From SMWD01 sp964629475 (lineage in GTDB: Bacteria > Pseudomonadota > Gammaproteobacteria > Steroidobacterales > GCA-2729495), in the NCBI GenBank assembly GCA_964629475.1, contig CAZVQW010000010.1:1-64000 (forward strand): a stretch of 64,000 nt of DNA, read 5' to 3'. The position numbers were made by a program, and so were the translations under genes. Below the pieces are notes generated by a model. The model did not search any database and was not told where the DNA came from. It saw nothing but the letters and a program-made list of their open reading frames with translations. The number at the start of each line of letters is the position of its first letter. The stretch's first letter is position 1. Of this stretch, positions 33,655 through 42,943 are shown one piece after another.

Positions 33655-35184
33655 TCAAAGATGAGTCTTCAGAACTTCATTCAGGTGGTCCGCCAGCCGT
33701 AACGTCATCTGTACTATCGTAAAGGTTGGATTCGCATGTCCGGTAGTAGAAAAAACGCTTGAGCCAGCTAAATAAAGATTATCAATTCCAAATACACGTT
33801 GATCGGAATCTACAACTCCATCGTATTGCGAACCGCTCATTCGCGTGGTGCACATATGGTGATTTTGCCCCTCTCCTATACTCGGAAATTCAAAACCCTT
33901 TTCTCCATTCAATAGCCAGTCGGCGATTCGCACTCGCCCTAAATCCATGTCTGCTAATGCGATTCCAAACCGGATAACGGCACGGCGAATTGTCCGCTCA
34001 TCAATCTCGGAATGTCTCCAGTCACAAACAACTCTGCGCTTTCCAAATCTGTCCAACTCTGACCCCAGGGTAATTCGGCTCGAAGGATTAAGCGCTTGTT
34101 CAGATGCTATGCGGAGTAATCCATCCCCGGAAGGACAAGATAGATTCTTACCACTGATTTTCTCAACTGTATTTTTAGCTAATTCTGATTTGCAAACGAA
34201 TCTCTCCAATCGTTTTTCAAAACTGACTTCGCTGTCAGGTTCAAAAGGCTGGAAGCGAAGCCCAAAATTCAAGATTTCCTCCTCTTGCATCAAGTCCACT
34301 GAGGGAGAAAAAAACTTTCTGGCACTTTTTACGTTGACCCAATTCTTTAACAGGTTCTCTCTGGCCTGATCCTGCAACAAGAAGGTACCCACAGTTTGGT
34401 GCGGGTGCTGGGCAAAGAAACGCCCAACTAACCCATTCTCATTACCCAAACCATCGCTAATCTGATTTGTGCTATTTAGCAATAGACGCGGGTTCTCAAT
34501 TCCACCTGTAGCAAGAATATTGGCACGCGCTCTAACCTGGAATGTTCTTCCAGCGTAGTTGCGGACCTCAACTTGACTCACATGCGCCAGATTATTGGCA
34601 AGACCGATATCGACTACATTTGCATTTAAATAGCACGTTATGTTTGATGCACTCTCGATGTTAGCCCTGTATTTTTCACCAAATCTTGTAGGTGTACTCC
34701 ACCAGAAATCAAAGCCATTAAATTCCTGAAAATTACCGATCTCACCCGGTACATCTGCCGAGGAAGTCCGTTCCTCTATTTCAGTTTTCGAGGATATGTC
34801 AAGAATTGACTTCGATTCATCCAGATACGATTCCAAATCGCTATGTTCTATAGGCCAGCCACTTAACTTCACATAAGTTTTTCTTTTGAAGTCATGGCTA
34901 TCCAGTGGACGACACCAACCCGACCAGTGGTTCGAGGTTCCCCCAAAATACCGCAACCTGGTGGCAGTAAGATCAATACTTTGATGCCCGATATTCGCGC
35001 CCTTATATACTGCCTGCGAAGTATCAGAGTAGTTATAATCACCTGCCTCAAGAAGAACAACATTGTGTGTTCGTGACAACTTCAGAGCCAGCGTTATGCC
35101 AACAATGCCGGCGCCACAGATACAAACATCAAATTTATTTTCCTGAAATGGATCAGAATCAACTTTGTTGAGATCAACAATCAT
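33655..35184 (-). CDS. GMC-family FAD oxidoreductase
   Basis: Flavoprotein of 509 residues. FDVCICGAGIVGITLALKLS (residues 19-38) is the FAD-binding Rossmann motif; RLRYFGGTSNHWSGWCRPLD is the GMC family signature; the C-terminal HMCTTRMSG and FSTTGHANPTFTIVQMTLRL hold the active-site His and second FAD contact. This subgroup is common in surface-polysaccharide clusters and probably oxidises a sugar alcohol or aldose group. The gene is A+T-rich. It is the last of a minus-strand run, with a 310-base gap holding only a small possible ORF before the GT39-like gene. Confidence 0.82.
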   Translation of the reverse strand: MIVDLNKVDSDPFQENKFDVCICGAGIVGITLALKLSRTHNVVLLEAGDYNYSDTSQAVYKGANIGHQSIDLTATRLRYFGGTSNHWSGWCRPLDSHDFKRKTYVKLSGWPIEHSDLESYLDESKSILDISSKTEIEERTSSADVPGEIGNFQEFNGFDFWWSTPTRFGEKYRANIESASNITCYLNANVVDIGLANNLAHVSQVEVRNYAGRTFQVRARANILATGGIENPRLLLNSTNQISDGLGNENGLVGRFFAQHPHQTVGTFLLQDQARENLLKNWVNVKSARKFFSPSVDLMQEEEILNFGLRFQPFEPDSEVSFEKRLERFVCKSELAKNTVEKISGKNLSCPSGDGLLRIASEQALNPSSRITLGSELDRFGKRRVVCDWRHSEIDERTIRRAVIRFGIALADMDLGRVRIADWLLNGEKGFEFPSIGEGQNHHMCTTRMSGSQYDGVVDSDQRVFGIDNLYLAGSSVFSTTGHANPTFTIVQMTLRLADHLNEVLKTHL

Positions 35185-35202
35185 TTATCTAATCGATTAG
35201 TT

Positions 35203-35460
35203 TCAGTATAAATCTGATTTCTTGAGAATCCAGCCTTTAACGATCACATACTCGCTTTTGGCACCTGTCGCCTTAGGTGATGAAATGCAGTATTTGCCAA
35301 ATACTGGAAAAGCGCACAAGCAGGCGAGAAGATAACGTCTGGACCTATTAATAGTCATCGGAGGATCACTTCTGTATGCCTCAGTTGGATAATTTTTCCG
35401 AATGCAAAGGACTATTCCAGTCAATAGAACAAGAGTAATAGATAACAGAGATACGCTCAA
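35203..35460 (-). CDS. Possible small membrane protein
   Basis: An 85-codon frame from a TTG fills most of the gap between the GT39-like and GMC genes. It encodes one clear hydrophobic helix (SVSLLSITLVLLTGIVLCI) and a second weaker one (YLLACLCAFPVFGKYCI). No ribosome site is evident and I recognise no family. The gap is otherwise empty, so this is listed as possible only. Confidence 0.28.
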   Translation of the reverse strand: MSVSLLSITLVLLTGIVLCIRKNYPTEAYRSDPPMTINRSRRYLLACLCAFPVFGKYCISSPKATGAKSEYVIVKGWILKKSDLY

Positions 35461-35494
35461 TATTAATAATATTTCTCTAGTGCAGATGCCGTTA

Positions 35495-37051
35495 CTAGCG
35501 CATCTTGTAAATGCTTATTCTGGGCCCACCCAGATTCTCATCATCGGGTATAAATTCTTTAATCAGTTCATTATTTTCAAAAAAATCAATGTAAGCTCGA
35601 AATTCTTCAGGATATCTGTCCTTCTGCCATAAGTATCTCCCATAATCTCCGGAGCTCAGGATCAGATAATCCAACCCTCTGACAGCATGTGGACTCTCGA
35701 CAAGAACAATAAAACCGAGATATACAGCATCGAATTTCCCGGTGTACTTCTCGATTGGTGGCGTATAGTGTTCCCGGCCAATCCGGGAGCCGGGTGGCAA
35801 ATTCTTTTCCACCCATTTCAGACTTACCCACCTGGTATCGGGCAGAGTAATTTTTTCGATGTGATCTACTGCAAAACCAGTCTGCTGCCAGACACTGCCC
35901 GACAGAACCATTACCAGGACAATATTCACGACTATCGTACGGCCTGCCTTTGAAGGCAAAGGCAGCTTTTCCATGGCCGCCTTGTATGTGAAACAGACAA
36001 AAGCACCACTAAGCAAAGAAAGAAACGGTAATGTTGCTACAAGGTTTCTGGGGAAGAACACCCTGTATCGCCCCACAAACAAATAAAGCAGCAGCGGAAA
36101 TGCTGCTATGACTGCCGCCTTCCATGGATCCCTTCGAAATAGCCATATTAATCCGAGTCCGGAAAATATTATCGGAATTACGCCATAGCCTTTTGTAAAC
36201 AGATACTTTCCGTAAAGAAAGTAAGACGTAGCCGTTTGAGATTCGGCCCCGACATGCCCTGCAGCGTAGTGCCTTGCCTCATAAATAAGATCCGCCATAA
36301 AACGATTGAATTCCAGCAGCACATATGGCGATGTCACAAGAAATGCAACAGGAATTACGGCCAAACAGAGAAGTATATTCTTATCAATCAATTCTTCAGT
36401 GTCACGGCTTCGCATGTAGTGCGTAATCAATAGCGGCGCCACGGAAAGAAATGCAGTGTATTTCGAGTTAATCGCCAGCCCTACAAATATCCCTCCCAGA
36501 AGATAATATTTCGTCTGCTTCCCGTCCGTAAAAATTAATACGGCCATCAATGTCACGAGAGATGTCCAGAAAGCGACCGACGTATCAATGGTTAACAGGA
36601 ATGAATTGGCTATATGTAAATATGAGAATGTCAGAAAAAATGCTGCGAAAAGACCCGCCAGAGAAGAAAAAAGACGCTTTCCGATCTGGTAGGTAATGAC
36701 TATGGTCACAATGGATAAAAAGACATTAAATGTTCTGCCCGCCAAGTAATACCAGATTACCGGTATCTCCGCCGGAGATTTATCGAGAAACAAACTCCCA
36801 AACAGCTGAACCGCCTGGAAAATAATCGCCTGAAGATAAATATTTAGCGTTGGGTAGCGGAAAAAATGCGGACTCAGATCACCCGTACTGATCATCCGCA
36901 GAGCAATATCCACAAGTACCGGCTCATCGGGATGAACCGGCAATGGATAACCGAACCAAATACCCTTAAAACGTATCGAAAAAGCCACGCAGACAAGCAA
37001 GAACAGCAAGCTCAGTGGAACGACATCATTTCGGACTGAAAATACCTTCAT
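35495..37051 (-). CDS. GT39-like (ArnT/PMT-type) membrane glycosyltransferase
   Basis: Integral membrane protein of 518 residues with about eleven helices. After the first helix (10-26) the loop WFGYPLPVHPDEPVLVDIAL carries Asp42-Glu43, the acidic pair typical of family 39 GT-C enzymes using polyprenyl-phosphate sugars. A soluble C-terminal part of about 120 residues follows the last helix. The frame extends to 37138, but ATG 37051 begins at the first helix and lies 4 bases after the stop of the fused spermidine-synthase-like gene. A GT2 at the head of the same run (41.0-41.7 kb) may make its lipid-linked donor. Confidence 0.74.
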   Translation of the reverse strand: MKVFSVRNDVVPLSLLFLLVCVAFSIRFKGIWFGYPLPVHPDEPVLVDIALRMISTGDLSPHFFRYPTLNIYLQAIIFQAVQLFGSLFLDKSPAEIPVIWYYLAGRTFNVFLSIVTIVITYQIGKRLFSSLAGLFAAFFLTFSYLHIANSFLLTIDTSVAFWTSLVTLMAVLIFTDGKQTKYYLLGGIFVGLAINSKYTAFLSVAPLLITHYMRSRDTEELIDKNILLCLAVIPVAFLVTSPYVLLEFNRFMADLIYEARHYAAGHVGAESQTATSYFLYGKYLFTKGYGVIPIIFSGLGLIWLFRRDPWKAAVIAAFPLLLYLFVGRYRVFFPRNLVATLPFLSLLSGAFVCFTYKAAMEKLPLPSKAGRTIVVNIVLVMVLSGSVWQQTGFAVDHIEKITLPDTRWVSLKWVEKNLPPGSRIGREHYTPPIEKYTGKFDAVYLGFIVLVESPHAVRGLDYLILSSGDYGRYLWQKDRYPEEFRAYIDFFENNELIKEFIPDDENLGGPRISIYKMR

Positions 37052-37055
37052 CCTG

Positions 37056-39587
37056 TCACTCAATCGGGTCCGATAATTCTGACATAAGCACACCGCGTCG
37101 ACTGTTGAAATATTTACGCACTCTTTGCCGGACATCACGGGGTGAATCAGACATCAGCTTTTCGATGTCCCAGCCGACGAATGGAACGAGATCTCTAACG
37201 ATACTTTCAGTCTTTTCGGTAAACTCAAAAGGCGTACGGTATTCCAAGTAGGCATTATCATCAGTATTTATTTTCGCCGAGTCACTACGGGCCAAATACT
37301 CCTGGATATGCTCTGCATCCATCAGTAAGTGCCCAAGGAACTGCTCGGCAGAGCCTATTCCAATAGATTCCATGTCGGCACGTACCGCCGGAGCATCGAA
37401 GCGTTCAGCAAGTTCTTTGTAGTCAATTTTAAATTCATCAATGGTTGCAACAAACAATCCATGGCCTCGCACATACCAGAACGATGCATTCGGAAAAACT
37501 GAAACAAAAGTCCGAAAAGCAACATCAAAGGAATCCTTGGAGACACGGTACATCGGCATCCACTGAGTAATAATTCCACCGTGACGAAGTCTCTTGCGGA
37601 TTTGTTCGTAGTACTCTCTTGTATAAAGATATCCAACACCGGTAATGCGCGGGTGCACTGGATCAGCTGTAATCATGTCGAAATTCTCATCGGACATCGC
37701 CATGAAATTGCGGCCGTCATCGATCCTGAGATTAATCTTCGGGCTGGCGAGAACATCGCCTGTCACATCGGCAATATATGCATGGGCATTGACGATATGA
37801 GGACTCAGTTCCACGAGCCTGATATTCTCGACTGTCGGGTGGCGCTCCGAGGCGCCGAGTGTAATACCCAGACCAAGGCCAACGATAGCAATATCAGTTG
37901 GTTTGGGGTGAAGCAGAAGCGGCAAGTGCCCTTTGAGGATAAAATGACGGCGCTGCAACATCGTCGTGTCCGCCTCAATATTACCGTTAATCATCATGAT
38001 CGTGTTGCCATTATCGCTGCGAATCATATCTACCGTATGCGAAACCCCTTCGCCGTGGTATATCACATTAGGCTGAGCGGACTGCTGCTGATTAAAATTT
38101 AAGACCGTCTGTCTTGGCAACAGAATGATAGCCACAGACGATATCGTCCAGAGCCCAAACGCCAGTGTAAACCTGTGGTCAGTCAAAAGATGCCGTAACT
38201 GCCCCCGGCCCTTGCTGCGCGCAAGAATTATTCCGGCGACCATGAAAGATGCCGCTATAACAATAAGGCTGTTGCGAGCTCCGAACGTTGGCAATAGAAA
38301 GAAGCCGCCAATCATGGCGCCGAATACAGCACCCGCTGTGTTAGCCGCATATACACTACCGGTCCCCAGTGCTCGGGATTCAATATCGTGAGTGTAAATT
38401 TTTACGGCGATTGGAAACGTAGCTCCAAGCATAATTGTCGGGCCCATTATGAGCATGCTGGCAACGACAAACTGAGCGATAACACTCGATACTCCAAACG
38501 CACCTCCGGTTATATCGGTAAGACCCCAGACCAGCGTGCCGAAAACAAAGGGAACGACGAAAGTCAGTACACCCAATAGCGCTATTGATCCTCCAAGCCA
38601 ACACTCCAAGACCGCAAATAGACTTACTGGATCGTCATGCTGGTCGATGATCCGGGATACCTTGTGACTACCAAAGTAAATACCGAACAGGAAGCAACTC
38701 AACATGATGGAAAAGGCATACACGGTGCTACTGAACGATTGAACGAGGATTCTCATCCAGACGACTTCGAGCGCCAAAGCAGCCATTCCGGATATTGCGA
38801 TCGCCAATAGCGTCGCCCGGCGCTTTTTACTCTGAGAAATATCTATCGATTTACGGCGAACCGGCTGCAATGTGCGCGGCCCGGACGGTACACGGAAAGC
38901 AATAGCGATGGCGCAAAGGCCGATAATGAAATTAGCCGATAGCGCTGCGAAAACGGACCCTTGGATGCCTAAAATCGGAATTAGCACAAATCCGCCAATG
39001 ACCGTACCGAGTAATGCACCGACCGTATTTACCGAATAAAAGAAACCTACACGCCTGCCGAGTTCCGGTGCCCGCACTGCAAATTGCCGAATGATGAGCG
39101 GCAGAGTTGCGCCCATCAACATTGTAGGCACCAGCATTGTCAGGGAAGCGATAGAAAAGCGGGCGCCCTGATATAGCCACGGCAGCGTCTCAAAACTTTC
39201 CCTGTAGATGGACTGATACATAACCTCAAACGAAGCCAGCAGCACGGGAAAAATCAGTGCATAAGCAGCGATGCCTACTTCCAGGAAACCGTAGACGGCC
39301 AAAGGTCGGCTGAAACCATCACCAAAGCGCCCGGCCAGCCAACTGCCCATTGACAGGCCACCCATAAAAACACTCAAAGTGATCGCAGCGGCGTACACGT
39401 CGCTGCCAAAAAAAAGTGACAGCATTCGCATCCAGGCAACCTGATAGACCAGAGCAGTCGCCCCGGAAAACAGGAAAATCATTCCGATTACAAGGATTTC
39501 CCAACTATATACATTCGAACTCTGGCGAACGCCTCCGCTCAATGTACTCATTGGTTTAACAACTGACTGTTTGCCCGACCCGGGCAT
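37056..39587 (-). CDS. Fused membrane / spermidine-synthase-like protein
   Basis: An 843-residue protein. The first 510 residues are about fourteen membrane helices in what looks like a duplicated unit: VYQVAWMRMLSLFFGSDVYA near the start and ALEVVWMRILVQSFSSTVYA in the middle align with each other. The last 300 residues are a spermidine-synthase/class I methyltransferase-like domain with IAIVGLGLGITLGASERHP as motif I and MITADPVHPRITGVGYLYTR as the region where polyamine synthases hold their catalytic Asp. Such fusions are widespread and their substrate is unknown. It could transfer an aminopropyl or methyl group at the membrane. ATG 39551 is an alternative start. Confidence 0.8.
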   Translation of the reverse strand: MPGSGKQSVVKPMSTLSGGVRQSSNVYSWEILVIGMIFLFSGATALVYQVAWMRMLSLFFGSDVYAAAITLSVFMGGLSMGSWLAGRFGDGFSRPLAVYGFLEVGIAAYALIFPVLLASFEVMYQSIYRESFETLPWLYQGARFSIASLTMLVPTMLMGATLPLIIRQFAVRAPELGRRVGFFYSVNTVGALLGTVIGGFVLIPILGIQGSVFAALSANFIIGLCAIAIAFRVPSGPRTLQPVRRKSIDISQSKKRRATLLAIAISGMAALALEVVWMRILVQSFSSTVYAFSIMLSCFLFGIYFGSHKVSRIIDQHDDPVSLFAVLECWLGGSIALLGVLTFVVPFVFGTLVWGLTDITGGAFGVSSVIAQFVVASMLIMGPTIMLGATFPIAVKIYTHDIESRALGTGSVYAANTAGAVFGAMIGGFFLLPTFGARNSLIVIAASFMVAGIILARSKGRGQLRHLLTDHRFTLAFGLWTISSVAIILLPRQTVLNFNQQQSAQPNVIYHGEGVSHTVDMIRSDNGNTIMMINGNIEADTTMLQRRHFILKGHLPLLLHPKPTDIAIVGLGLGITLGASERHPTVENIRLVELSPHIVNAHAYIADVTGDVLASPKINLRIDDGRNFMAMSDENFDMITADPVHPRITGVGYLYTREYYEQIRKRLRHGGIITQWMPMYRVSKDSFDVAFRTFVSVFPNASFWYVRGHGLFVATIDEFKIDYKELAERFDAPAVRADMESIGIGSAEQFLGHLLMDAEHIQEYLARSDSAKINTDDNAYLEYRTPFEFTEKTESIVRDLVPFVGWDIEKLMSDSPRDVRQRVRKYFNSRRGVLMSELSDPIE

Positions 39588-39753
39588 AATGACGGCACAC
39601 GAGTATTTCCGGACAAGTAATCCTGCATAAGTCTCGACATCCGGTTGCGAATTTAACTCTGTTCCTCCTGCAGCCCTTAATACCAGTCAATCGGCATGTG
39701 ATTGAAGCGCATCTTGCCAGTCCCTGCGGAACAAGCGACTCCTGAGGCCGCCC

Positions 39754-39882
39754 TCAAAAGAATTGATAGACGAAAGGATCACCCTCATCCGAGCCTGCAA
39801 AAAAGAACATCAGGAACGTCAACAGAACAAACAAGATGACCGGCACCAAAAAATAATACTTGTACTTCTTTAAGAATCCCAT
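39754..39882 (-). CDS. DUF5989-type 42-residue membrane peptide
   Basis: A 42-residue single-span membrane protein. It begins MGFLKKYKYYFLVPVILFVL, continues with a second half of one long helix and ends in the acidic tail DEGDPFVYQFF. The basic head, single helix and GDPFVYxF tail are those I associate with the DUF5989 family, which sits next to SGNH hydrolases and SxtJ/carbamoyltransferase genes in polysaccharide loci. GGAG lies eight bases before the ATG, and the start is three bases after the SGNH hydrolase stop, so the two are coupled. Function unknown; a small accessory subunit of a glycan-modifying complex is plausible. Family name is from memory of the pattern. Confidence 0.8.
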   Translation of the reverse strand: MGFLKKYKYYFLVPVILFVLLTFLMFFFAGSDEGDPFVYQFF

Positions 39883-39885
39883 ATT

Positions 39886-40884
39886 CTAATCTCCAATTCT
39901 TCCTGCGATATATTCCTCAGAAGCATCCGCAATTATCTTGTGAGCCCGGGCATTCGGGTGAGCATCATCTGGTGCAACCCATAGCCTCATGGGATCTGTC
40001 TCCCCTCCAAAATCCGGCGTAACATCCAGAACATCAATATCGTTATTGCCCAGGAAATCAGCAACAAGTCCGTATATATCAGAAAAGGGATAATCAACCA
40101 ATTCGTGCAGTTCGGGCAGCAACACGACCTGAAATTCAATTTCATTATCCAGGGCTAATTTCTTCATTTTCAGCATCGCGGCTTTCGCTTCCTGCCAACC
40201 CTGAGAATTGTCCGAGTACAACTCTGAGTAATAGTTCATGTACCCCGACTCGGAAGCAGTATCTGCAAATAAGCCTCTGAGCCTGGACCAATAGAATGTA
40301 ACCAGCTGCGAACGCGAGAGAAACTCGAGAGAAGACCGCTCCTTGAGTAACTCTGCATCGTTAATGAAAAAGAACATGGTTACCTGATCGGGCCGGTACT
40401 TGAGGCCTTTTTCTTCAAAAAGATTGACCTGCTGCACTGTGTTGTAGTTTCCAATACCGAAATTGAGGATTTCTGCATTGTGCGTTTGACTCAGTCGCTC
40501 TTCCAGCAAATACTCGAATGTATCTTCCCGTTCGGCGCCCCAACCGAATGTGAGTGAATCACCGAGGAAAATAATCCGGTATTTATCGGATCTTTCAACA
40601 GGGTACTCCCGGTCTCGCAGCCCGTCCGAGTTTGTCTCAACCCGCACATCCATCAGTTGCTCGGATATGTTCTTCCGGTGCACATGGCCGATACGCGGAT
40701 TTGGCGATGCCATCTTGCCCAGGTTCGAGTAGCGACTCATTTCAATATCAAAACTGATATTCCGCTCGAAATAGAACCTGACACCAAACTCTGCCAGAAC
40801 CAGGCAAAGACCGATAGAAAGGAGGGACAACAGGATCGGGCCAACAATACGACCTAGCCTTTTCTTTACATCAACAAGTTGCAT
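39886..40884 (-). CDS. SGNH/GDSL hydrolase-like protein with N-terminal anchor
   Basis: A 332-residue protein, membrane-anchored by a helix at about residues 15-35 (IVGPILLSLLSIGLCLVLAE). Block I is RIIFLGDSLTFGWGAERED, the block III region is MFFFINDAELL (Asn-Asp) and block V APDDAHPNARAHKIIADAS has the Asp and His. It is the likely partner of the tiny DUF5989 gene immediately downstream. Roles for such proteins include O-acyl removal or transfer on exported glycan. The frame runs on to 40956; ATG 40884 gives the short basic head before the helix expected for an inner-membrane anchor. The GT2 gene upstream ends 114 bases before. Confidence 0.78.
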   Translation of the reverse strand: MQLVDVKKRLGRIVGPILLSLLSIGLCLVLAEFGVRFYFERNISFDIEMSRYSNLGKMASPNPRIGHVHRKNISEQLMDVRVETNSDGLRDREYPVERSDKYRIIFLGDSLTFGWGAEREDTFEYLLEERLSQTHNAEILNFGIGNYNTVQQVNLFEEKGLKYRPDQVTMFFFINDAELLKERSSLEFLSRSQLVTFYWSRLRGLFADTASESGYMNYYSELYSDNSQGWQEAKAAMLKMKKLALDNEIEFQVVLLPELHELVDYPFSDIYGLVADFLGNNDIDVLDVTPDFGGETDPMRLWVAPDDAHPNARAHKIIADASEEYIAGRIGD

Positions 40885-40998
40885 GGATGTGATTAGATTT
40901 CCTGAGAATAAACTTAATGGGAATATATCGAGAGATGGCAAAAAGCAGGATATCACTCGTCGATCGTGGGCGAAAATAACTTTTGTCCCGCAAAACTC

Positions 40999-41715
40999 TC
41001 AACTGAACAAGACCTCAATAGCAAGCTTTACATAACGAAAATTCCTGAGAAAGGTATTCTTGCTCTCTCCTTCAATACGGCCGATCCATACAGTTGGAAC
41101 CTGCTCGACGCGATATTTGTTCTTGATCGGCCTGACCGTCGTCTCAATAAAAATTTCATGAAGAGTGCCCGTCCAGCGTATTGCGTCAATAATCTCTTTA
41201 CGCATGATTTTCATACCATAGGTAAGATCACCGATTCCGGTACGGTACAAGATCCTGAACATCAGCTGGAAAATCCAGTTCAGCACCAATTTCAGGGAGT
41301 CATAGTTTGTGAAACCTCCGCCCTTTAGCCAGCGATTCCCTATTACCAGATCACAATCCGTCTCTTCGATTTTGCGGACCATTCGGTCAACAGCTTCCGG
41401 CTCGGTCTCCAGATCGGCAGACAGCAAAGCGACGAAATTTCCCTCAGCAAGCTCCATGCCCTCCCGTATTGCCCAACCCACGCCGGGATTTTTTTCCTGT
41501 ATGTGTATTTTGATATCGCCATATTCCCGCTCCAGCTTTTTACATATCTCCATGCACTCACCAGATGACTTCGGTGATACGACCAGTATAAATTCATGAA
41601 GGTAGTCACGGTCTTTTTCCCGGACTCTGTTTATAGTCTCTATAATTGAGAACGTTTCAGAATAAACTGTAACGACGACAGAGAGTTGAATATCAGGAGG
41701 AACGGAATGAGTCAT
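40999..41715 (-). CDS. GT2 glycosyltransferase
   Basis: GT2 enzyme of 238 residues without membrane tail. DIQLSVVVTVYSETFSIIET opens the fold, NFVALLSADLETEPEAVDRM is the acidic catalytic loop, and DLVIGNRWLKGGGF plus YGMKIMRKEIIDAI follow as in dolichyl-phosphate-mannose synthases. Likely donor-lipid synthesis for a GT-C enzyme such as the GT39-like protein encoded further down this strand. It is divergent from the reductase gene at 41.9 kb with 171 bases between them. Confidence 0.8.
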   Translation of the reverse strand: MTHSVPPDIQLSVVVTVYSETFSIIETINRVREKDRDYLHEFILVVSPKSSGECMEICKKLEREYGDIKIHIQEKNPGVGWAIREGMELAEGNFVALLSADLETEPEAVDRMVRKIEETDCDLVIGNRWLKGGGFTNYDSLKLVLNWIFQLMFRILYRTGIGDLTYGMKIMRKEIIDAIRWTGTLHEIFIETTVRPIKNKYRVEQVPTVWIGRIEGESKNTFLRNFRYVKLAIEVLFS

Positions 41716-41886
41716 TCAGAAATATGTCCACTGCAGGTGTCCGTCAGAGCTATTGAGGCCGATCAACTGCACTTGAACCATCGCCGGCCCAAATAGCCCT
41801 GCAAATTGCATACAATCGACTCTGACAGAATCAAACGTAAATTCTAGCCCTCTTCGACAACCAATGACACCGGATAGAGATCAATA

Positions 41887-42834
41887 TTGAAAACACTGAT
41901 TACAGGCATCACGGGCATGATCGGCTCGCACTTTTCCCGCGAGGCAAAAGAAAGGAGCTGGCCAACATTCGGCATCGCTCGCGATAGCGCATCCAGCAGG
42001 ATGGCAGCTGAACAGGACCCCAATATTTTCCGCTACGATATTTTAGACAGAGGCGCGTTGGAAAACGTGTTCCGGGAAGTTGAACCAGAACTGGTCGTCC
42101 ACATGGCGGCGCAGGCATTTAATGGGGCCTCATGGAAAACAGAGGAAACGACACATTTCGCCAATTATCAGGGCACGGTAAATGTGCTCAGGGCCTGCCG
42201 GTATTTTGCACCCAAGGCAAAAATTATTCTTGCCTGCAGCAGTGCCGAATATGGCGACATCAAACCTGAAGATTGTCCGCTGGCTGAAGAAAGACTGTTA
42301 AAACCAATTACTCCATACGGTGTATCAAAAGTTGCAACTGAAAATCTGGGATACCAGCATTTTTCCAATTACTCCCAGGACATTTTTCTACCCCGCCTGT
42401 TTATTCATGTGGGAACAGGTCATCCTCCGGCGACAGCCATTCAGAATTTTGCCCGTCAACTGGCATTGATAGCAAAGGGAAAGCTTGAACCTGCCGTCCA
42501 TGTTGGAAATCTGGATTCAGCGAGAGATTTTATCGATGTTCGTGACGGTGTCACAGGAATGATGCTCCTGATGGAGAAAGGAACACCAGGAGATCCGGTG
42601 AACATTTGCACAGGCACGGCATTCAAGATTTCTGAAATACTGGATATGCTGATCGAAATATCAGGCCAGGATGTGAAAGTAATAAAGGACCCTGCTTTGT
42701 TTCGCCCCTCTGACGAACCTTTGCTTCTTGGCGACAATACAAAACTGAAAAATCTGGGGTGGCAACAAAAGTATTCCATACGCCAAACGCTGGAAGCAGT
42801 CTATCAGGATTGGCTTACCCGTATTGAAACATAG
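41887..42834 (+). CDS. NAD-dependent epimerase/dehydratase, GDP-6-deoxymannose reductase (RMD)-like
   Basis: Short-chain extended SDR enzyme of 315 residues. KTLITGITGMIGSHFSREAK is the NAD(P) glycine-rich motif at the very N-terminus, so the TTG at 41887 is required as start (the next in-frame ATG would cut it). LACSSAEYGD holds the catalytic Ser and TPYGVSKVATENLGY the Tyr-x3-Lys. RDFIDVRDGVTGMMLLMEKG and FRPSDEPLLLGDNTKLKNLG match GDP-4-keto-6-deoxymannose reductases, giving GDP-D-rhamnose-like sugars. The partner GDP-mannose 4,6-dehydratase is not in the window. First gene of a five-gene plus-strand group; 109 bases before the GNAT gene. Confidence 0.78.
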   Translation: MKTLITGITGMIGSHFSREAKERSWPTFGIARDSASSRMAAEQDPNIFRYDILDRGALENVFREVEPELVVHMAAQAFNGASWKTEETTHFANYQGTVNVLRACRYFAPKAKIILACSSAEYGDIKPEDCPLAEERLLKPITPYGVSKVATENLGYQHFSNYSQDIFLPRLFIHVGTGHPPATAIQNFARQLALIAKGKLEPAVHVGNLDSARDFIDVRDGVTGMMLLMEKGTPGDPVNICTGTAFKISEILDMLIEISGQDVKVIKDPALFRPSDEPLLLGDNTKLKNLGWQQKYSIRQTLEAVYQDWLTRIET

Positions 42835-42943
42835 CGATCCCGCCAGATTGCCGCTCCTGCATAGTGATTTCCTGACAATGTGCTCGCCTTGACCTCATTC
42901 CCGGAAATAGAAATACTTTCCTTTTGCAGTTCGGAGGGTCAAG

